Assembly (NCBI GenBank): GCA_963790545.1
Contig: CAWBPA010000017.1
Coordinates: 372,001-436,000 of the forward strand
Source of the DNA: DATBJG01 sp963790545
GTDB lineage: Bacteria; Acidobacteriota; Vicinamibacteria; Vicinamibacterales; JAMQPK01
DNA: 64,000 nucleotides
Reading direction: 5' to 3'
A program made the translations under genes and the position numbers. This document shows positions 37,649 to 46,234 of this stretch, one piece after another; the first letter of the stretch is position 1, and every line of letters begins with the position of its first letter. A model generated the notes under the pieces. That model saw only the letters and a program-made list of their open reading frames with translations, had not been told where the DNA came from and ran no database searches.

Positions 37649-38166
37649 TTGCCTTCTTCCGCAGATCGCAGGTTCTTGCGAACCTCCCGCTGCTTCACCA
37701 GTGAGAGCGGATCGTTGACTTCCTGCAGAATGACCAACCCCTGCGCGGTGATTCGCGTGATCACGCCATCAACGAGACGATCGTTGGGATGCGCAATGTA
37801 GGTTTTGGTGTCCGGACCCTGCACCATGGCGATGTAACGGCCCTTGGCGTTGACGATGCCTCGCACTGAGAGCTCCGCGGTTGTCAGACCATTGATACCC
37901 GTAATCGAGCCCCTGGACACGGTCCCCGGCTCGACGCCGCGAGAGAGCAAGCTGACGAATGGGTCGCGCCGCCCGTCCGGTTTGTAGCTGTACGCGTCGC
38001 TCTCCACGGGCGGAGTCGTCGGCGGAGTTTGCGCTGTCGAAGCCGGAGGAGCGGCTGGTGTTGGCGGGGCTGGCGTCTGGCCGACAACCGGCACGACCGA
38101 CACCACGGCCGCCAACACCAGCGCCCCGGCAACTCTTACTGTTCGATCGGTTTCTAACGCGCGCAT
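37645..38166 (-). CDS. pilP: type IV pilus inner-membrane lipoprotein-like PilP
   Basis: The 173-residue product from the ATG at 38166 has a signal helix, a Pro/Thr/Ala-rich linker and a PilP beta domain. DPFVSLL marks the domain start and RITAQGLVILQ lies near the end. No lipobox Cys is evident, so it may be held by the helix instead. It links PilNO to the PilQ secretin. It overlaps pilQ by 4 nt and follows pilO by 8 nt. Confidence 0.88.
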   Translation of the reverse strand: MRALETDRTVRVAGALVLAAVVSVVPVVGQTPAPPTPAAPPASTAQTPPTTPPVESDAYSYKPDGRRDPFVSLLSRGVEPGTVSRGSITGINGLTTAELSVRGIVNAKGRYIAMVQGPDTKTYIAHPNDRLVDGVITRITAQGLVILQEVNDPLSLVKQREVRKNLRSAEEGK

Positions 38167-38174
38167 CCCCTGAC

Positions 38175-38768
38175 CTACGACTTTTTCGCCGGTGCTGCGG
38201 CACCAGGCTTCTGTTCGAGCAGCACGAATGTGGTGGCGATGCACTCGGCACTAATCGTCGAACCGACGTCGCCGCCAGTTTTTGTTTTGATCGCAATATT
38301 GTTCACGTTAATGATTCGCGAGAACTTGCTGATGCGATCGAAGAACATCCCCAGATTGTGATAGGTCCCGTCGAGCTGGAGTGCAATGGGCCACTCCGCA
38401 TGCAGCTGCTTGGTCGACGTACCCATGGGCTTGAATCCCTTGATCGTCAGATTCGACTGTGTGGCCAGCGTTTGAATCCGCCGGAGCAGATCGGCCACGT
38501 CCTTCTGCTCGGGCAGCACCGCCTTGAGGTTGTCCAGGCGCCCCTGCAGCCTGGTCACTTCTTCGCGGAACTCGGTAAGCTTGGTTGCGGTGGTCATCCC
38601 CTTATTGATGTCCGCCCGCAGCGTGGCCAACCGCTTCTCACGCTCCGCCATCTCCAACTGCATGGGTGCGGCGTAGAAGTAATAGAAGGCGCCCACACCA
38701 CCCAGCCCGAGGACCGCAAAGATTCCAACTTGTGCGTACCACGGCAGTTTGTTCAGCGACAGATCCAT
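38175..38768 (-). CDS. pilO: type IV pilus assembly protein PilO
   Basis: The 197-residue protein has one membrane helix (about 12-34), a coiled-coil stretch (about 38-90) and a ferredoxin-like periplasmic domain (about 100-185). These are typical PilO features. It pairs with PilN to form the alignment complex. It lies between pilN and pilP on the minus strand. Confidence 0.92.
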   Translation of the reverse strand: MDLSLNKLPWYAQVGIFAVLGLGGVGAFYYFYAAPMQLEMAEREKRLATLRADINKGMTTATKLTEFREEVTRLQGRLDNLKAVLPEQKDVADLLRRIQTLATQSNLTIKGFKPMGTSTKQLHAEWPIALQLDGTYHNLGMFFDRISKFSRIINVNNIAIKTKTGGDVGSTISAECIATTFVLLEQKPGAAAPAKKS

Positions 38769-38788
38769 ATATGTAGCGTTCAGCCTTC

Positions 38789-39364
38789 CTACGTCCTTGG
38801 CTGCACGAACTTCGCCTTGACGGTAAATTTGATCAGGTCGCTCGGACGTTCCTGCGTCGCCCCTTCGACCTGGCTATCGACAATCTCAACAGGCCGCGCG
38901 AAATAGTTCGAATTCTCGAGGTTCGCGACGAAGTCCGACAGGGCGGTCAGCGATGTGCACCGTCCGTCGATCGTCACGTCGTCGCCGGCTTGCTTCAAAT
39001 CCGTCAACCACATCGTCTCGGGCAGCGCGCGGCTGAGCTGATCCAGCATATGGACAGGGCCGCTCTGCCCTTTCCGCAGCTGCTCGATCAGGGAAACTCG
39101 CTGTTGGAGCTGCGCCCGCTGCTGCTCGAACTGCGCCACCTGCTGAATCAGGGATCGGAGCCGGGCGGTCTCGCGTTCGGCATCGGCGATGCGCTGATCG
39201 AGCTCCGTCGACGCCTTTCCCAGTGCCCACCACCACCAGACGACAATCAGCGCGGCGGCCACCAGGATCAGGCTCGACCCGATGGTGACCTTCTGGGCCG
39301 TTTGGAACTTGGCCTTGCGCCTGGTGCGCTCGCGATCGACGGCAAGGAGGTTGATGCGGATCAC
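38789..39364 (-). CDS. pilN: type IV pilus assembly protein PilN
   Basis: The 191-residue protein begins MIRINLL, the conserved cytoplasmic motif that binds PilM. A membrane helix (about 28-48), a coiled coil (about 50-95) and a small periplasmic domain follow. Its GTG overlaps the pilM stop (GTGA). It works with PilO as a scaffold across the inner membrane. Confidence 0.93.
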   Translation of the reverse strand: MIRINLLAVDRERTRRKAKFQTAQKVTIGSSLILVAAALIVVWWWWALGKASTELDQRIADAERETARLRSLIQQVAQFEQQRAQLQQRVSLIEQLRKGQSGPVHMLDQLSRALPETMWLTDLKQAGDDVTIDGRCTSLTALSDFVANLENSNYFARPVEIVDSQVEGATQERPSDLIKFTVKAKFVQPRT

Positions 39365-40473
39365 CGGTCACCCGCCCGTCTGAGCGCAAGTCCAACCGCA
39401 ACAGCGGCTGTCGGGCCCATCAACTCCTGCTGTCCCTCGGTGAACTTCTTGGGATCGACGGCGATCCGTTTGAACGGATCAAAATCCTCGACCTCAGTGC
39501 CAAATCGATCCTGCAGCATCTCGGCAAAGCCATCGACGCGCGAGGCTCCGCCGCTCAGCATGATCCGGTCGATGCGATCCGAGGCCGCTGTCGCCTTGAA
39601 GAAGTCGAACGTCTTCTGGACCTCGAGCAGCACGTTGTCGGTCATCGCCCGCAACACCGGCCGTACGTCTTCAAACGACGCGCCATCGACCGGCGTCCCA
39701 CGCTTGAGCTGCTCTGCGGCATCGAACGGCAGATTCAGCTCACGTTGAACGGCTTCGGTATAGGCATTTCCGCCAATTGACACGTCACGGGTGAACACCG
39801 ACTGTCCGCCGCTGAGAATGTTGATGTTGATGGCGCTGGCGCCGGCATTCAGGAGCACGACGACCGCATCGGGTTCGAACCCGTAATTGACTTCGAACGC
39901 GTTCTGCAAGGCGAACGCGTCCACGTCGACGACGACCGGCACCCGCCCCGCCTGCGAGATGACGCCCGTGTAGTCCGCGATCTTTTCCTTTTTCGCGGCC
40001 ACCAGGAGCACTTCCATGGTGCCTTTCGCGTCGGTACCCGCCCCCCCATCGAGAATCTGGTAGTCGAGATTGACGTCTTGGATGTCAAAAGGGATGTACT
40101 GCTCCGCTTCCCAATAGATCGATTCGTCGAGCTCGCTGGGCGTCATGACCGGCAAGGAAATCTTCTTGACGATGACGGCATTGCCCGACAGCGACGCCGC
40201 CACTTCCTTGGTGCGGAAGGCCTTCTGCTCGAAGACGCGGCGGATTGACTCGGCCACCGCACCGGCATCGATGATCGCGCCGTCAACGATGCTATCGGGA
40301 GGAACCGGCTCGCTCCCGAACGCGGCGACCTTGTAACCCTTCCCTGCCTGCTTCATTTCGACGGCCTTGACGGCGCTCGATCCAATGTCGAGACCGACCA
40401 CGGCCTTCGGCTTGCTCAACAGGCTGAAGCTGGTCAGGCTGAAGTCCAACTTGAACTTACGCTTCGTCGCCAA
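39361..40473 (-). CDS. pilM: type IV pilus assembly protein PilM
   Basis: The 370-residue protein has the actin-like fold: VVGLDIGSSAVKAVE (phosphate 1), a central VVDVDAFALQNAFE, and the C-terminal LSGGASRVDGF. It is cytosolic and binds PilN. The start is TTG at 40473 with GGGAGG 8 nt upstream; no nearby ATG fits as well. It is the first gene of pilMNOPQ. A G-rich hairpin-prone stretch lies around 40518-40545 in its leader. Confidence 0.93.
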   Translation of the reverse strand: MATKRKFKLDFSLTSFSLLSKPKAVVGLDIGSSAVKAVEMKQAGKGYKVAAFGSEPVPPDSIVDGAIIDAGAVAESIRRVFEQKAFRTKEVAASLSGNAVIVKKISLPVMTPSELDESIYWEAEQYIPFDIQDVNLDYQILDGGAGTDAKGTMEVLLVAAKKEKIADYTGVISQAGRVPVVVDVDAFALQNAFEVNYGFEPDAVVVLLNAGASAININILSGGQSVFTRDVSIGGNAYTEAVQRELNLPFDAAEQLKRGTPVDGASFEDVRPVLRAMTDNVLLEVQKTFDFFKATAASDRIDRIMLSGGASRVDGFAEMLQDRFGTEVEDFDPFKRIAVDPKKFTEGQQELMGPTAAVAVGLALRRAGDR

Positions 40474-40625
40474 AACTACGGCCTCCCAAGACAGATCCTG
40501 AACACAGACGGCCCCTCATTTGCGGGAGGGTGCCCCCCGCCCGTCTATCGGCAACAGCCAGGGCCTTCGATACGCGAACTCGCCGTTCTGTGCAGCGACG
40601 GCGCGCACAACGCGTGTTGCGTAGC

Positions 40626-40654
40626 TTGACAGTCGCCAGAAAGCCTCGTATGAT
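40626..40654 (+). promoter_or_regulatory. strong sigma70-type promoter for rplM-rpsI
   Basis: A perfect TTGACA (40626-40631) and TATGAT (40649-40654) are separated by exactly 17 nt. The expected start point is near 40661, giving a 39-nt leader to rplM. It is the best-looking promoter in the window. Confidence 0.8.
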
Positions 40655-40699
40655 TTGGGTTTACCGTTGTCGTGGTGACGCGGAGAGAGATCGGCACTG

Positions 40700-41146
40700 A
40701 TGGCATCGATATTGATGCGTACGTTTGTTGCGACTCCCAAACATATCGAACGAGGCTGGTACGTTATCGATGCTGGCGATCAGGTACTGGGGCGAGTGGC
40801 CACGATGGCAGCGAAGCTGCTTCAGGGAAAGCACAAGGCGATGTACACGGCGTTCATCGATACCGGTGATCACGTCGTGATTGTCAATGCGGATCGTGTG
40901 AAGCTGACCGGCCGCAAAGAGGAGCAGAAAATTTACCGTCAGCACAGCGGCTATGAAGGTGGGCTGCGCGAAGAGCGCGCCAAGGTTGTCCGCCGTCGCC
41001 GCCCAATCCGTTTAGTGGAGGAGGCCGTGCGCGGCATGCTGCCGAAGACCAAGCTCGGCAGCGCCATGTACCGCAAGCTCAAGGTCTACCCGGGCCCCGA
41101 CCATCCCCATTCCGCACAAAAACCAGCCAAGCGTGAGGTCGTCTGA
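40700..41146 (+). CDS. rplM: 50S ribosomal protein L13
   Basis: The 148-residue protein has L13 landmarks: RGWYVIDAGDQVLGRVATMAA, GDHVVIVNADRVKLTGRK, and MLPKTKLGSAMYRKLKVYPGPDHPH. It binds 23S rRNA early in assembly. ATG at 40700 and the in-frame ATG at 40715 are both possible starts; the second gives MRTFVATPK, also common. It is followed by rpsI, the usual pair. Confidence 0.97.
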   Translation: MASILMRTFVATPKHIERGWYVIDAGDQVLGRVATMAAKLLQGKHKAMYTAFIDTGDHVVIVNADRVKLTGRKEEQKIYRQHSGYEGGLREERAKVVRRRRPIRLVEEAVRGMLPKTKLGSAMYRKLKVYPGPDHPHSAQKPAKREVV

Positions 41147-41147
41147 A

Positions 41148-41540
41148 GTGGCAGTGATTGAGTATTACGGTACGGGCCGCCGAAAGACGTCAACGGCCCG
41201 AGTGTACATGCGTCCGGGCAAGGGCGCGATCAACGTCAATCATCGCGAGTTCCACGAGTTCTTCCCCACCGAGGCGCTTCGCACCCAGATCAAGCAGCCG
41301 CTGCTGCTGACCGAGACCGCCGACAAGTTCGATATCCTCGCCACCGTTGCCGGTGGCGGCGTGTCGGGCCAGGCGGGCGCGGTGCGGCTGGGGATTGCAC
41401 GGGCGCTGGTCGAATACAACGCCGAACTGCGGAAGCGGCTCAAGAAGGGCGCGTTCCTGACACGCGATGCTCGCACGAAGGAGCGCAAGAAGTACGGTAT
41501 GGCGGGAGCGCGCAAGCGCTTCCAGTTCAGCAAGAGGTAA
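41148..41540 (+). CDS. rpsI: 30S ribosomal protein S9
   Basis: GTG at 41148 gives AVIEYYGTGRRK at the N-end and 130 residues, the standard S9 length. The earlier GTG at 41133 would overlap rplM. The conserved end KKYGMAGARKRFQFSKR reaches into the tRNA-binding P site. It is co-transcribed with rplM. Confidence 0.97.
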   Translation: MAVIEYYGTGRRKTSTARVYMRPGKGAINVNHREFHEFFPTEALRTQIKQPLLLTETADKFDILATVAGGGVSGQAGAVRLGIARALVEYNAELRKRLKKGAFLTRDARTKERKKYGMAGARKRFQFSKR

Positions 41541-41557
41541 CTCGTCATGGAGGACGT

Positions 41558-42364
41558 TTGAGCGCGATTGCGATGAAAGACCTGCTGGAGGCCGGGGTTC
41601 ACTTCGGTCACCAGACCAAGCGGTGGAATCCGAAGATGAAGGAATACATCTTCGGCGAGCGGAACGGCATCTACATCATCGACCTGGGCAAGACGGTCAA
41701 GCTGTTCACCGACGCAGAAAAGTTCGTGACCGGCCTCGCGTCGGACGGGCGCACGCTCCTTTTCGTGGGCACGAAGCGGCAGGCGCAGGATGTCATTTCC
41801 GAAGAAGCGCAGCGCTGCGGCATGTTCCACGTCAACCAACGCTGGCTTGGAGGACTCCTCACCAACTTCACCACCATTCAACGCAGCCTGGCACGGCTTC
41901 GCGATCTCGAGTCCATGGTGACCGACGGCCGGTACGACACGCTGTCGAAAAAGGAAATTGCCCGACTCGAGAAAGAAAAAAAGAAGCTCCAGAAGAACCT
42001 CGACGGCATCCGACTGATGAATCAGCTGCCTGATGCTGTGTTCATCGTCGATACGAAGAAAGAAAAAATTGCCGTCGACGAGGCACGCAAGCTGAAGATT
42101 CCCATCATCGGTATCGTCGATACCAATTGCGACCCGGATGAAGTCGACTTCGTCGTGCCGGGCAATGACGATGCGCTGCGGGCCATCCGTTTGTTCGCGT
42201 CGCGGATTGCCGACGCAGTGCTGTCTGGCCGGGGAGTCCGCGAGGCTTCGCAGGCCGAGGCCGCCCAGTCGCAGGCTGACGAGTCCGGCGAGGACGGTGG
42301 CCGGCGTGTCGCTCGTCCTGCGCGAAGACCCCGGGCCGAACACGCGACATCCACGGCGGGATAG
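41558..42364 (+). CDS. rpsB: 30S ribosomal protein S2
   Basis: The 268-residue protein has LLEAGVHFGHQTKRWNPKM, GTKRQAQD, RWLGGLLTNF and PDAVFIVDTKKE. The start is TTG at 41558, with GGAGG 4 nt upstream; the next ATG lies five codons on without a site. A Ser/Glu/Ala/Arg-rich tail (about 228-268) is longer than in most S2 proteins. It heads the common rpsB-tsf-pyrH-frr set. Confidence 0.97.
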   Translation: MSAIAMKDLLEAGVHFGHQTKRWNPKMKEYIFGERNGIYIIDLGKTVKLFTDAEKFVTGLASDGRTLLFVGTKRQAQDVISEEAQRCGMFHVNQRWLGGLLTNFTTIQRSLARLRDLESMVTDGRYDTLSKKEIARLEKEKKKLQKNLDGIRLMNQLPDAVFIVDTKKEKIAVDEARKLKIPIIGIVDTNCDPDEVDFVVPGNDDALRAIRLFASRIADAVLSGRGVREASQAEAAQSQADESGEDGGRRVARPARRPRAEHATSTAG

Positions 42365-42477
42365 GGAAGATGGGGAGGATGAGGCAGACAGGACAGACCA
42401 CCGAATTACTAGGTCCCTGAGTCCTGCCCTTCTCATCCCGTTATCCCGATCGTCTCTACTTCCCCACCTTCCCTATC
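42362..42477. repeat. inverted GATAGGGAAG / CTTCCCTATC repeat between rpsB and tsf
   Basis: A purine-rich arm beginning GATAGGGAAGATGGGG at the rpsB stop faces CCCCACCTTCCCTATC about 85 nt later. Further inner matches include CAGGAC with GTCCTG. The transcript could fold into a long stem. The motif also occurs after sdhB. Confidence 0.55.
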
Positions 42478-42506
42478 CACCTTATCTGCTTTATTCTGGC
42501 GTGACC

Positions 42507-43109
42507 ATGGCAACAACGATCTCTGCGGAACTTGTAAAGACCCTGCGCGACAGGACCGGTGCAGGCATGATGGAGTGCAAGGCGGCGCTCACCGAGGCGG
42601 GCGGCAACCTTGAAGAAGCGACCACCATCCTTCGCAAGCGTGGTCTCGCGCAAGCCGCCAAGAAGGCAGGTCGCGCGACCGGCCAGGGTGTGGTCGGCAG
42701 TTACATTCACATGGGCGGCAAGGTTGGTGTGCTCGTCGAAGTGAACTGCGAGTCCGACTTCGTGGCGCGGACAGACGCGTTCCAGGCGCTGGTGAAAGAT
42801 GTCGCCATGCACATTGCCGCCGCTGATCCGCGCTACGTCCGGCGCGAGGACGTGCCGGCCGAGGCACTCGACAAGGAGCGGGAGATCTACAGGGCCCAGG
42901 TTGCACAATCTGGCAAGCCTCCCGCGGTCCTTGAAAAAATCGTCGAAGGCAAGCTCGGTGCGTTCTACGCTCAGGTCGTCCTGCTCGATCAACCCTACAT
43001 CCGCGAACCCTCGACAACCGTGTCGCAGCTCATCGCGGAAGCGACCGCCAAGATGGGCGAGAACATCACGGTTTCACGCTTCGCTCGCTTCAAGGTCGGG
43101 GAAAACTGA
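42507..43109 (+). CDS. tsf: translation elongation factor Ts (short form)
   Basis: The ATG at 42507 gives MATTISAELVKTLRDRTGAGMMECKAAL, the conserved N-end, and 200 residues. This is the short EF-Ts type, with one core subdomain, as in Thermus and many Acidobacteria. GVLVEVNCESDFVARTDAF is intact. It recycles EF-Tu GDP. An open frame extending to 42138 is only rpsB read in another frame. Confidence 0.96.
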   Translation: MATTISAELVKTLRDRTGAGMMECKAALTEAGGNLEEATTILRKRGLAQAAKKAGRATGQGVVGSYIHMGGKVGVLVEVNCESDFVARTDAFQALVKDVAMHIAAADPRYVRREDVPAEALDKEREIYRAQVAQSGKPPAVLEKIVEGKLGAFYAQVVLLDQPYIREPSTTVSQLIAEATAKMGENITVSRFARFKVGEN

Positions 43110-43115
43110 AATTCA

Positions 43116-43198
43116 GCAGACAGAATACAGAAGACAGCATACAGAACGCGCGTTTCTGAACTCCACATTCTGAATTCTGTCTTCTGGATTCTGTCTGC
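43116..43198. repeat. inverted CAGAAGA/CAGAATA heptad repeat between tsf and pyrH
   Basis: The 31-nt arm at 43116-43146 matches the reverse complement of 43168-43198 at about 28 positions, with a 21-nt loop. The period is close to 7 nt. It may end or insulate the tsf message, since pyrH has its own -10 just after it. Confidence 0.65.
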
Positions 43199-43205
43199 TT
43201 CCTCG

Positions 43206-43211
43206 TATAAT
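43206..43211 (+). promoter_or_regulatory. -10 hexamer TATAAT 10 nt before pyrH
   Basis: The consensus TATAAT ends 10 nt before the ATG, giving a predicted leader of about 4 nt. The 10 nt between have no Shine-Dalgarno. Confidence 0.5.
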
Positions 43212-43221
43212 CCCCCGCCAG

Positions 43222-43935
43222 ATGTCCGACCCGGTCTATCGTCGCGTCCTGCTCAAGTTGTCCGGCGAAGCGCTCATGGGGGGGCAGTCATACGGCATCG
43301 ATCCAGCCGTGGCCTCCCAGATTGCCCAGGACGTCGGCGAAATCCAGGCCCTCGGGGTACAAACGGCGGTTGTCATTGGCGGGGGCAACATCTTCCGTGG
43401 CGTCGCCGCGAGCGCCCGCGGGATGGACCGCGCCACCGGCGACTACATGGGGATGCTCGCCACCGTCATCAACGCTCTCGCTCTGCAGGACGCGCTCGAA
43501 CAACAGGGCATCCTGACGCGCGTGGTCACGGCCATCGAAATGCGCGCAGTAGCCGAGCCGTTCATCCGCCGGCGGGCGATTCGCCACCTTGAAAAAGGTC
43601 GGGTCGTCGTATTTGCGGCCGGCACCGGCAATCCTTATTTCACAACCGATACCGCCGCGGCGTTGCGCGCGATGGAGATGAAGGCGGACGTCATCCTCAA
43701 AGCGACCAAAGTCGACGGCATCTATTCGGCCGACCCCGTAACCAATCCCGACGCGACTAAGTACGATCGCATCTCGTACCTGCGCGTCCTCGAGCAGGGC
43801 CTCAAAGTGATGGACGCCACGGCAATCAGTCTCTGTATGGACAACCGGCTGCCAATTGTCGTGTTCAATCTGCGCACTCCCGGCAATCTGAAGCGCGCGA
43901 TCATGGGTGAGGAGGTCGGCTCCACCGTCTCGTGA
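43222..43935 (+). CDS. pyrH: UMP kinase
   Basis: The 237-residue protein has the amino-acid-kinase fold of bacterial UMP kinase: RVLLKLSGEALMG, VIGGGNIFRG, AAGTGNPYFTTDTAAALRA and KVDGIYSADP. It phosphorylates UMP as a hexamer. It is placed between tsf and frr as in most bacteria. Confidence 0.97.
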   Translation: MSDPVYRRVLLKLSGEALMGGQSYGIDPAVASQIAQDVGEIQALGVQTAVVIGGGNIFRGVAASARGMDRATGDYMGMLATVINALALQDALEQQGILTRVVTAIEMRAVAEPFIRRRAIRHLEKGRVVVFAAGTGNPYFTTDTAAALRAMEMKADVILKATKVDGIYSADPVTNPDATKYDRISYLRVLEQGLKVMDATAISLCMDNRLPIVVFNLRTPGNLKRAIMGEEVGSTVS

Positions 43936-43986
43936 ACGAGGTTTTGACCGAGTGCCACCAGCGCTGGTGGACGGAGATGAATCACG

Positions 43987-44556
43987 ATGGACGTCAATGA
44001 TCTCAAGAGCCTCTTTGCGGAGACCAACAAACGGATGGATGGTGCCCTCGAACACGTACGCAAGGAGTTGGTGGGTGTGCGAACGGGGCGAGCGTCGGTG
44101 AACCTGCTCGACTCCGTGCACGTCGAGGCTTACGGTAGCCGGATGCCAGTGAACCAGGTGGCCAGCCTGTCGGTGCCGGAGCCCAGCCTGATAGTGGCTC
44201 AGCCGTTCGATCCTTCCCTGCTCGGAGCGATCGAGAAGTCCATCCGCGCGTCCGACTTGGGCCTGAATCCCGCGAGCGACGGCAAGGTCATTCGCATCCC
44301 GATCCCGGCCCTGACCGACGAACGCCGTAAGGAGCTCTCACGTCACGTCCACAAGCTCACCGAAGATGGGCGCAACGCGGTTCGCCTGGTCCGCCGAGAC
44401 GCCAACGACCGGCTCAAGAAACTGCTGAAGGATCACAAGATTTCTGAAGACGACGAGCGCAAGGGTTTGGACGAAGTGCAGAAGCTTACCGACAAACACA
44501 TTCAACTCGTCGACGACCTGCAAAAGAAGAAGGACGCCGAGCTACTGGGAAAATAG
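43987..44556 (+). CDS. frr: ribosome recycling factor
   Basis: The 189-residue protein fits RRF: helical RKELVGVRTGRASVNLLD at the N-end, the hinge with VPEPSLIVAQPFDPSLL, and a long C-terminal helix bundle. It splits post-termination ribosomes with EF-G. GGAG lies upstream of the ATG. It ends the plus-strand translation block. Confidence 0.97.
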   Translation: MDVNDLKSLFAETNKRMDGALEHVRKELVGVRTGRASVNLLDSVHVEAYGSRMPVNQVASLSVPEPSLIVAQPFDPSLLGAIEKSIRASDLGLNPASDGKVIRIPIPALTDERRKELSRHVHKLTEDGRNAVRLVRRDANDRLKKLLKDHKISEDDERKGLDEVQKLTDKHIQLVDDLQKKKDAELLGK

Positions 44557-44564
44557 ACAAGTCG

Positions 44565-44618
44565 GAAGTCTCAAGTTTCGCCCTTTCTTCAGACTTCAGC
44601 CTTCAGACTTGAGACTTC
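44565..44618. terminator. inverted GAAGTCT heptad repeat between convergent frr and pfkA
   Basis: GAAGTCTCAAGT (44565-44576) pairs perfectly with ACTTGAGACTTC (44607-44618). CAGACTT and CAGCCTT units fill the loop. Its position between converging genes suggests a two-way terminator, though no U-run is present. Confidence 0.5.
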
Positions 44619-44619
44619 T

Positions 44620-45699
44620 TCATTCTCCAAACGACACGCCGATCGCCCTTGCGGTGCGCACGAGATCGAAATCGAGCGGCACCAGTTTTTGACGGCCCAC
44701 CACCTGCTCGAGCGGTACCGTGACGATCTCCGGGGGCTGGAAGGCGACCATCTTGCCGAACTCGCGATCGCGTATGCATTCGACGACGCGGCCGCCGAAT
44801 CGAGTCGCGAGGACGCGATCGTAACTCGTGGGCGTCCCGCCGCGTTGGAGATGTCCCAGAACGACGTGGCGCGTCTCCTTACCCGTAAGCTCCTCGAGCG
44901 CTTCGGCCACGCGGCCGCCCATGCCGCCGAGTCGCTCGGCCCGACCCTCTCCAGCTTCCCGAAGCACCGACGCCTTGCCACCTTCCGGCTTCGCCCCTTC
45001 GGCCACGACGACAATGCTGAACTGTGCGCCCCAGCGCTCGCGCTCGATGATGCGGTCCGCGACGCATTGAAGCTTGAACGGGATTTCCGGAATCAGAATG
45101 ACATCTGCCCCGCCAGCCACACCCGCATAGAGTGCGATCCACCCGGCGTAGCGACCCATGACCTCGGTCACCATGACCCTGTGATGCGCCTCGGCGGTCG
45201 TGTGCAACCGATCGATGGCGTCGGTAGCGAAATTGACCGCCGTGTCGAACCCGAAACAGTTGATCGTCTCGACGAGATCGTTGTCGATGGTCTTCGGAAC
45301 GCCCACGATGGGAATCCCGCGCTTGAAAAACTCGTAGCCGATGCTCAGCGTGCCGTCTCCACCAATCACGACGAGCGCACTCAGGCCGAGCTTGTGGTAC
45401 ATCTCGATGCATCGGGCCGAGTAGTCACGCGTGCCTTGAGACGTGTTGACGGGATAGGCAAACGGATTTCCGCGGTTCACGGTTCCCAGGATGGTGCCGC
45501 CTAACCGGAGGATGCCGGTGACATCCCGTGGCGTCAGCAGGCGGGAGCGATTCGGTTCAATCAACCCGTCGAAGCTGTCCTGGAGTCCCAGAACTTCCAT
45601 TCCTGCGTTCGTCGCCGACTTCACGATCGCGCGAATGACCGCGTTCAATCCCGGGGCATCCCCGCCGCCGGTTAACACACCGATGCGTGTCACAGGCAT
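44620..45699 (-). CDS. pfkA: 6-phosphofructokinase
   Basis: The ATG at 45699 gives MPVTRIGVLTGGGDAPGLN and 359 residues. The two specificity sites are mixed. GGDG (113-116) has Gly as in ATP enzymes, while PKTIDND (135-141) has Lys as in pyrophosphate enzymes and the plant/trypanosome ATP type. ATP use is therefore likely but not certain. The catalytic Asp lies in TIDND. It phosphorylates fructose-6-phosphate. A TATACT ends 9 nt before the start and there is no Shine-Dalgarno. Confidence 0.94.
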   Translation of the reverse strand: MPVTRIGVLTGGGDAPGLNAVIRAIVKSATNAGMEVLGLQDSFDGLIEPNRSRLLTPRDVTGILRLGGTILGTVNRGNPFAYPVNTSQGTRDYSARCIEMYHKLGLSALVVIGGDGTLSIGYEFFKRGIPIVGVPKTIDNDLVETINCFGFDTAVNFATDAIDRLHTTAEAHHRVMVTEVMGRYAGWIALYAGVAGGADVILIPEIPFKLQCVADRIIERERWGAQFSIVVVAEGAKPEGGKASVLREAGEGRAERLGGMGGRVAEALEELTGKETRHVVLGHLQRGGTPTSYDRVLATRFGGRVVECIRDREFGKMVAFQPPEIVTVPLEQVVGRQKLVPLDFDLVRTARAIGVSFGE

Positions 45700-45708
45700 A
45701 GGGACCCG

Positions 45709-45714
45709 AGTATA
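45709..45714 (-). promoter_or_regulatory. -10 hexamer TATACT 9 nt before pfkA
   Basis: TATACT on the minus strand ends 9 nt before the pfkA ATG, giving a predicted leader of about 3 nt. Confidence 0.45.
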
Positions 45715-45781
45715 TCCCGGCGATTGCGACATTGCTGTGTCGTACACACGCGTGATAACATCGTTCGGTTGAACAGTTTGT

Positions 45782-45857
<76 letters not shown>

Positions 45858-46234
45858 ATTTCGTTCATGAATGCAGGCGAAGGCTGTCCACCGTAGCGCA
45901 ACGCGCGCAGGTGGACCTTCTCGTGTCTGAACGAGCTGCGGCTGGCAGCTCAGCCTTCGATCCTCAGAATCCGTCCTGCCCAGATTCTGCCCATCGACCA
46001 GCGTGAAGGTTTCGAGCATGTCGCTTCGCAGTCTGACTGGCTGACCTTATTCGCGTGGCAACCAGATTCTTGTAAGGGTCCCAGCCGGTTCAGCCCCCGG
46101 TCCGTGCGAAAACCCCAACGGATCTCGTCGTACGCTGGCTCGGCATAGACCCTGCTATGGCTGAGAATGCCCCCCCAACTCCGACGCGCAAACATAAACC
46201 CATTCTGTACCGTTCTTTTCAAAGGAGAAACGAT
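45858..46234. other. 377-nt spacer after tRNA-Ala without a convincing gene
   Basis: Open frames here are short and unlike any family I know. The base composition is somewhat lower in G+C than nearby genes. No integrase fragment or duplicated tRNA 3' end (attachment site) is seen. Confidence 0.4.

Noticed and set aside
45950..46222. 90-residue minus-strand open frame after the tRNA
   Set aside because: No family likeness, odd composition rich in Arg, Ser, Gly and Cys, and no ribosome site. It may be chance. No integrase motif was found in it.
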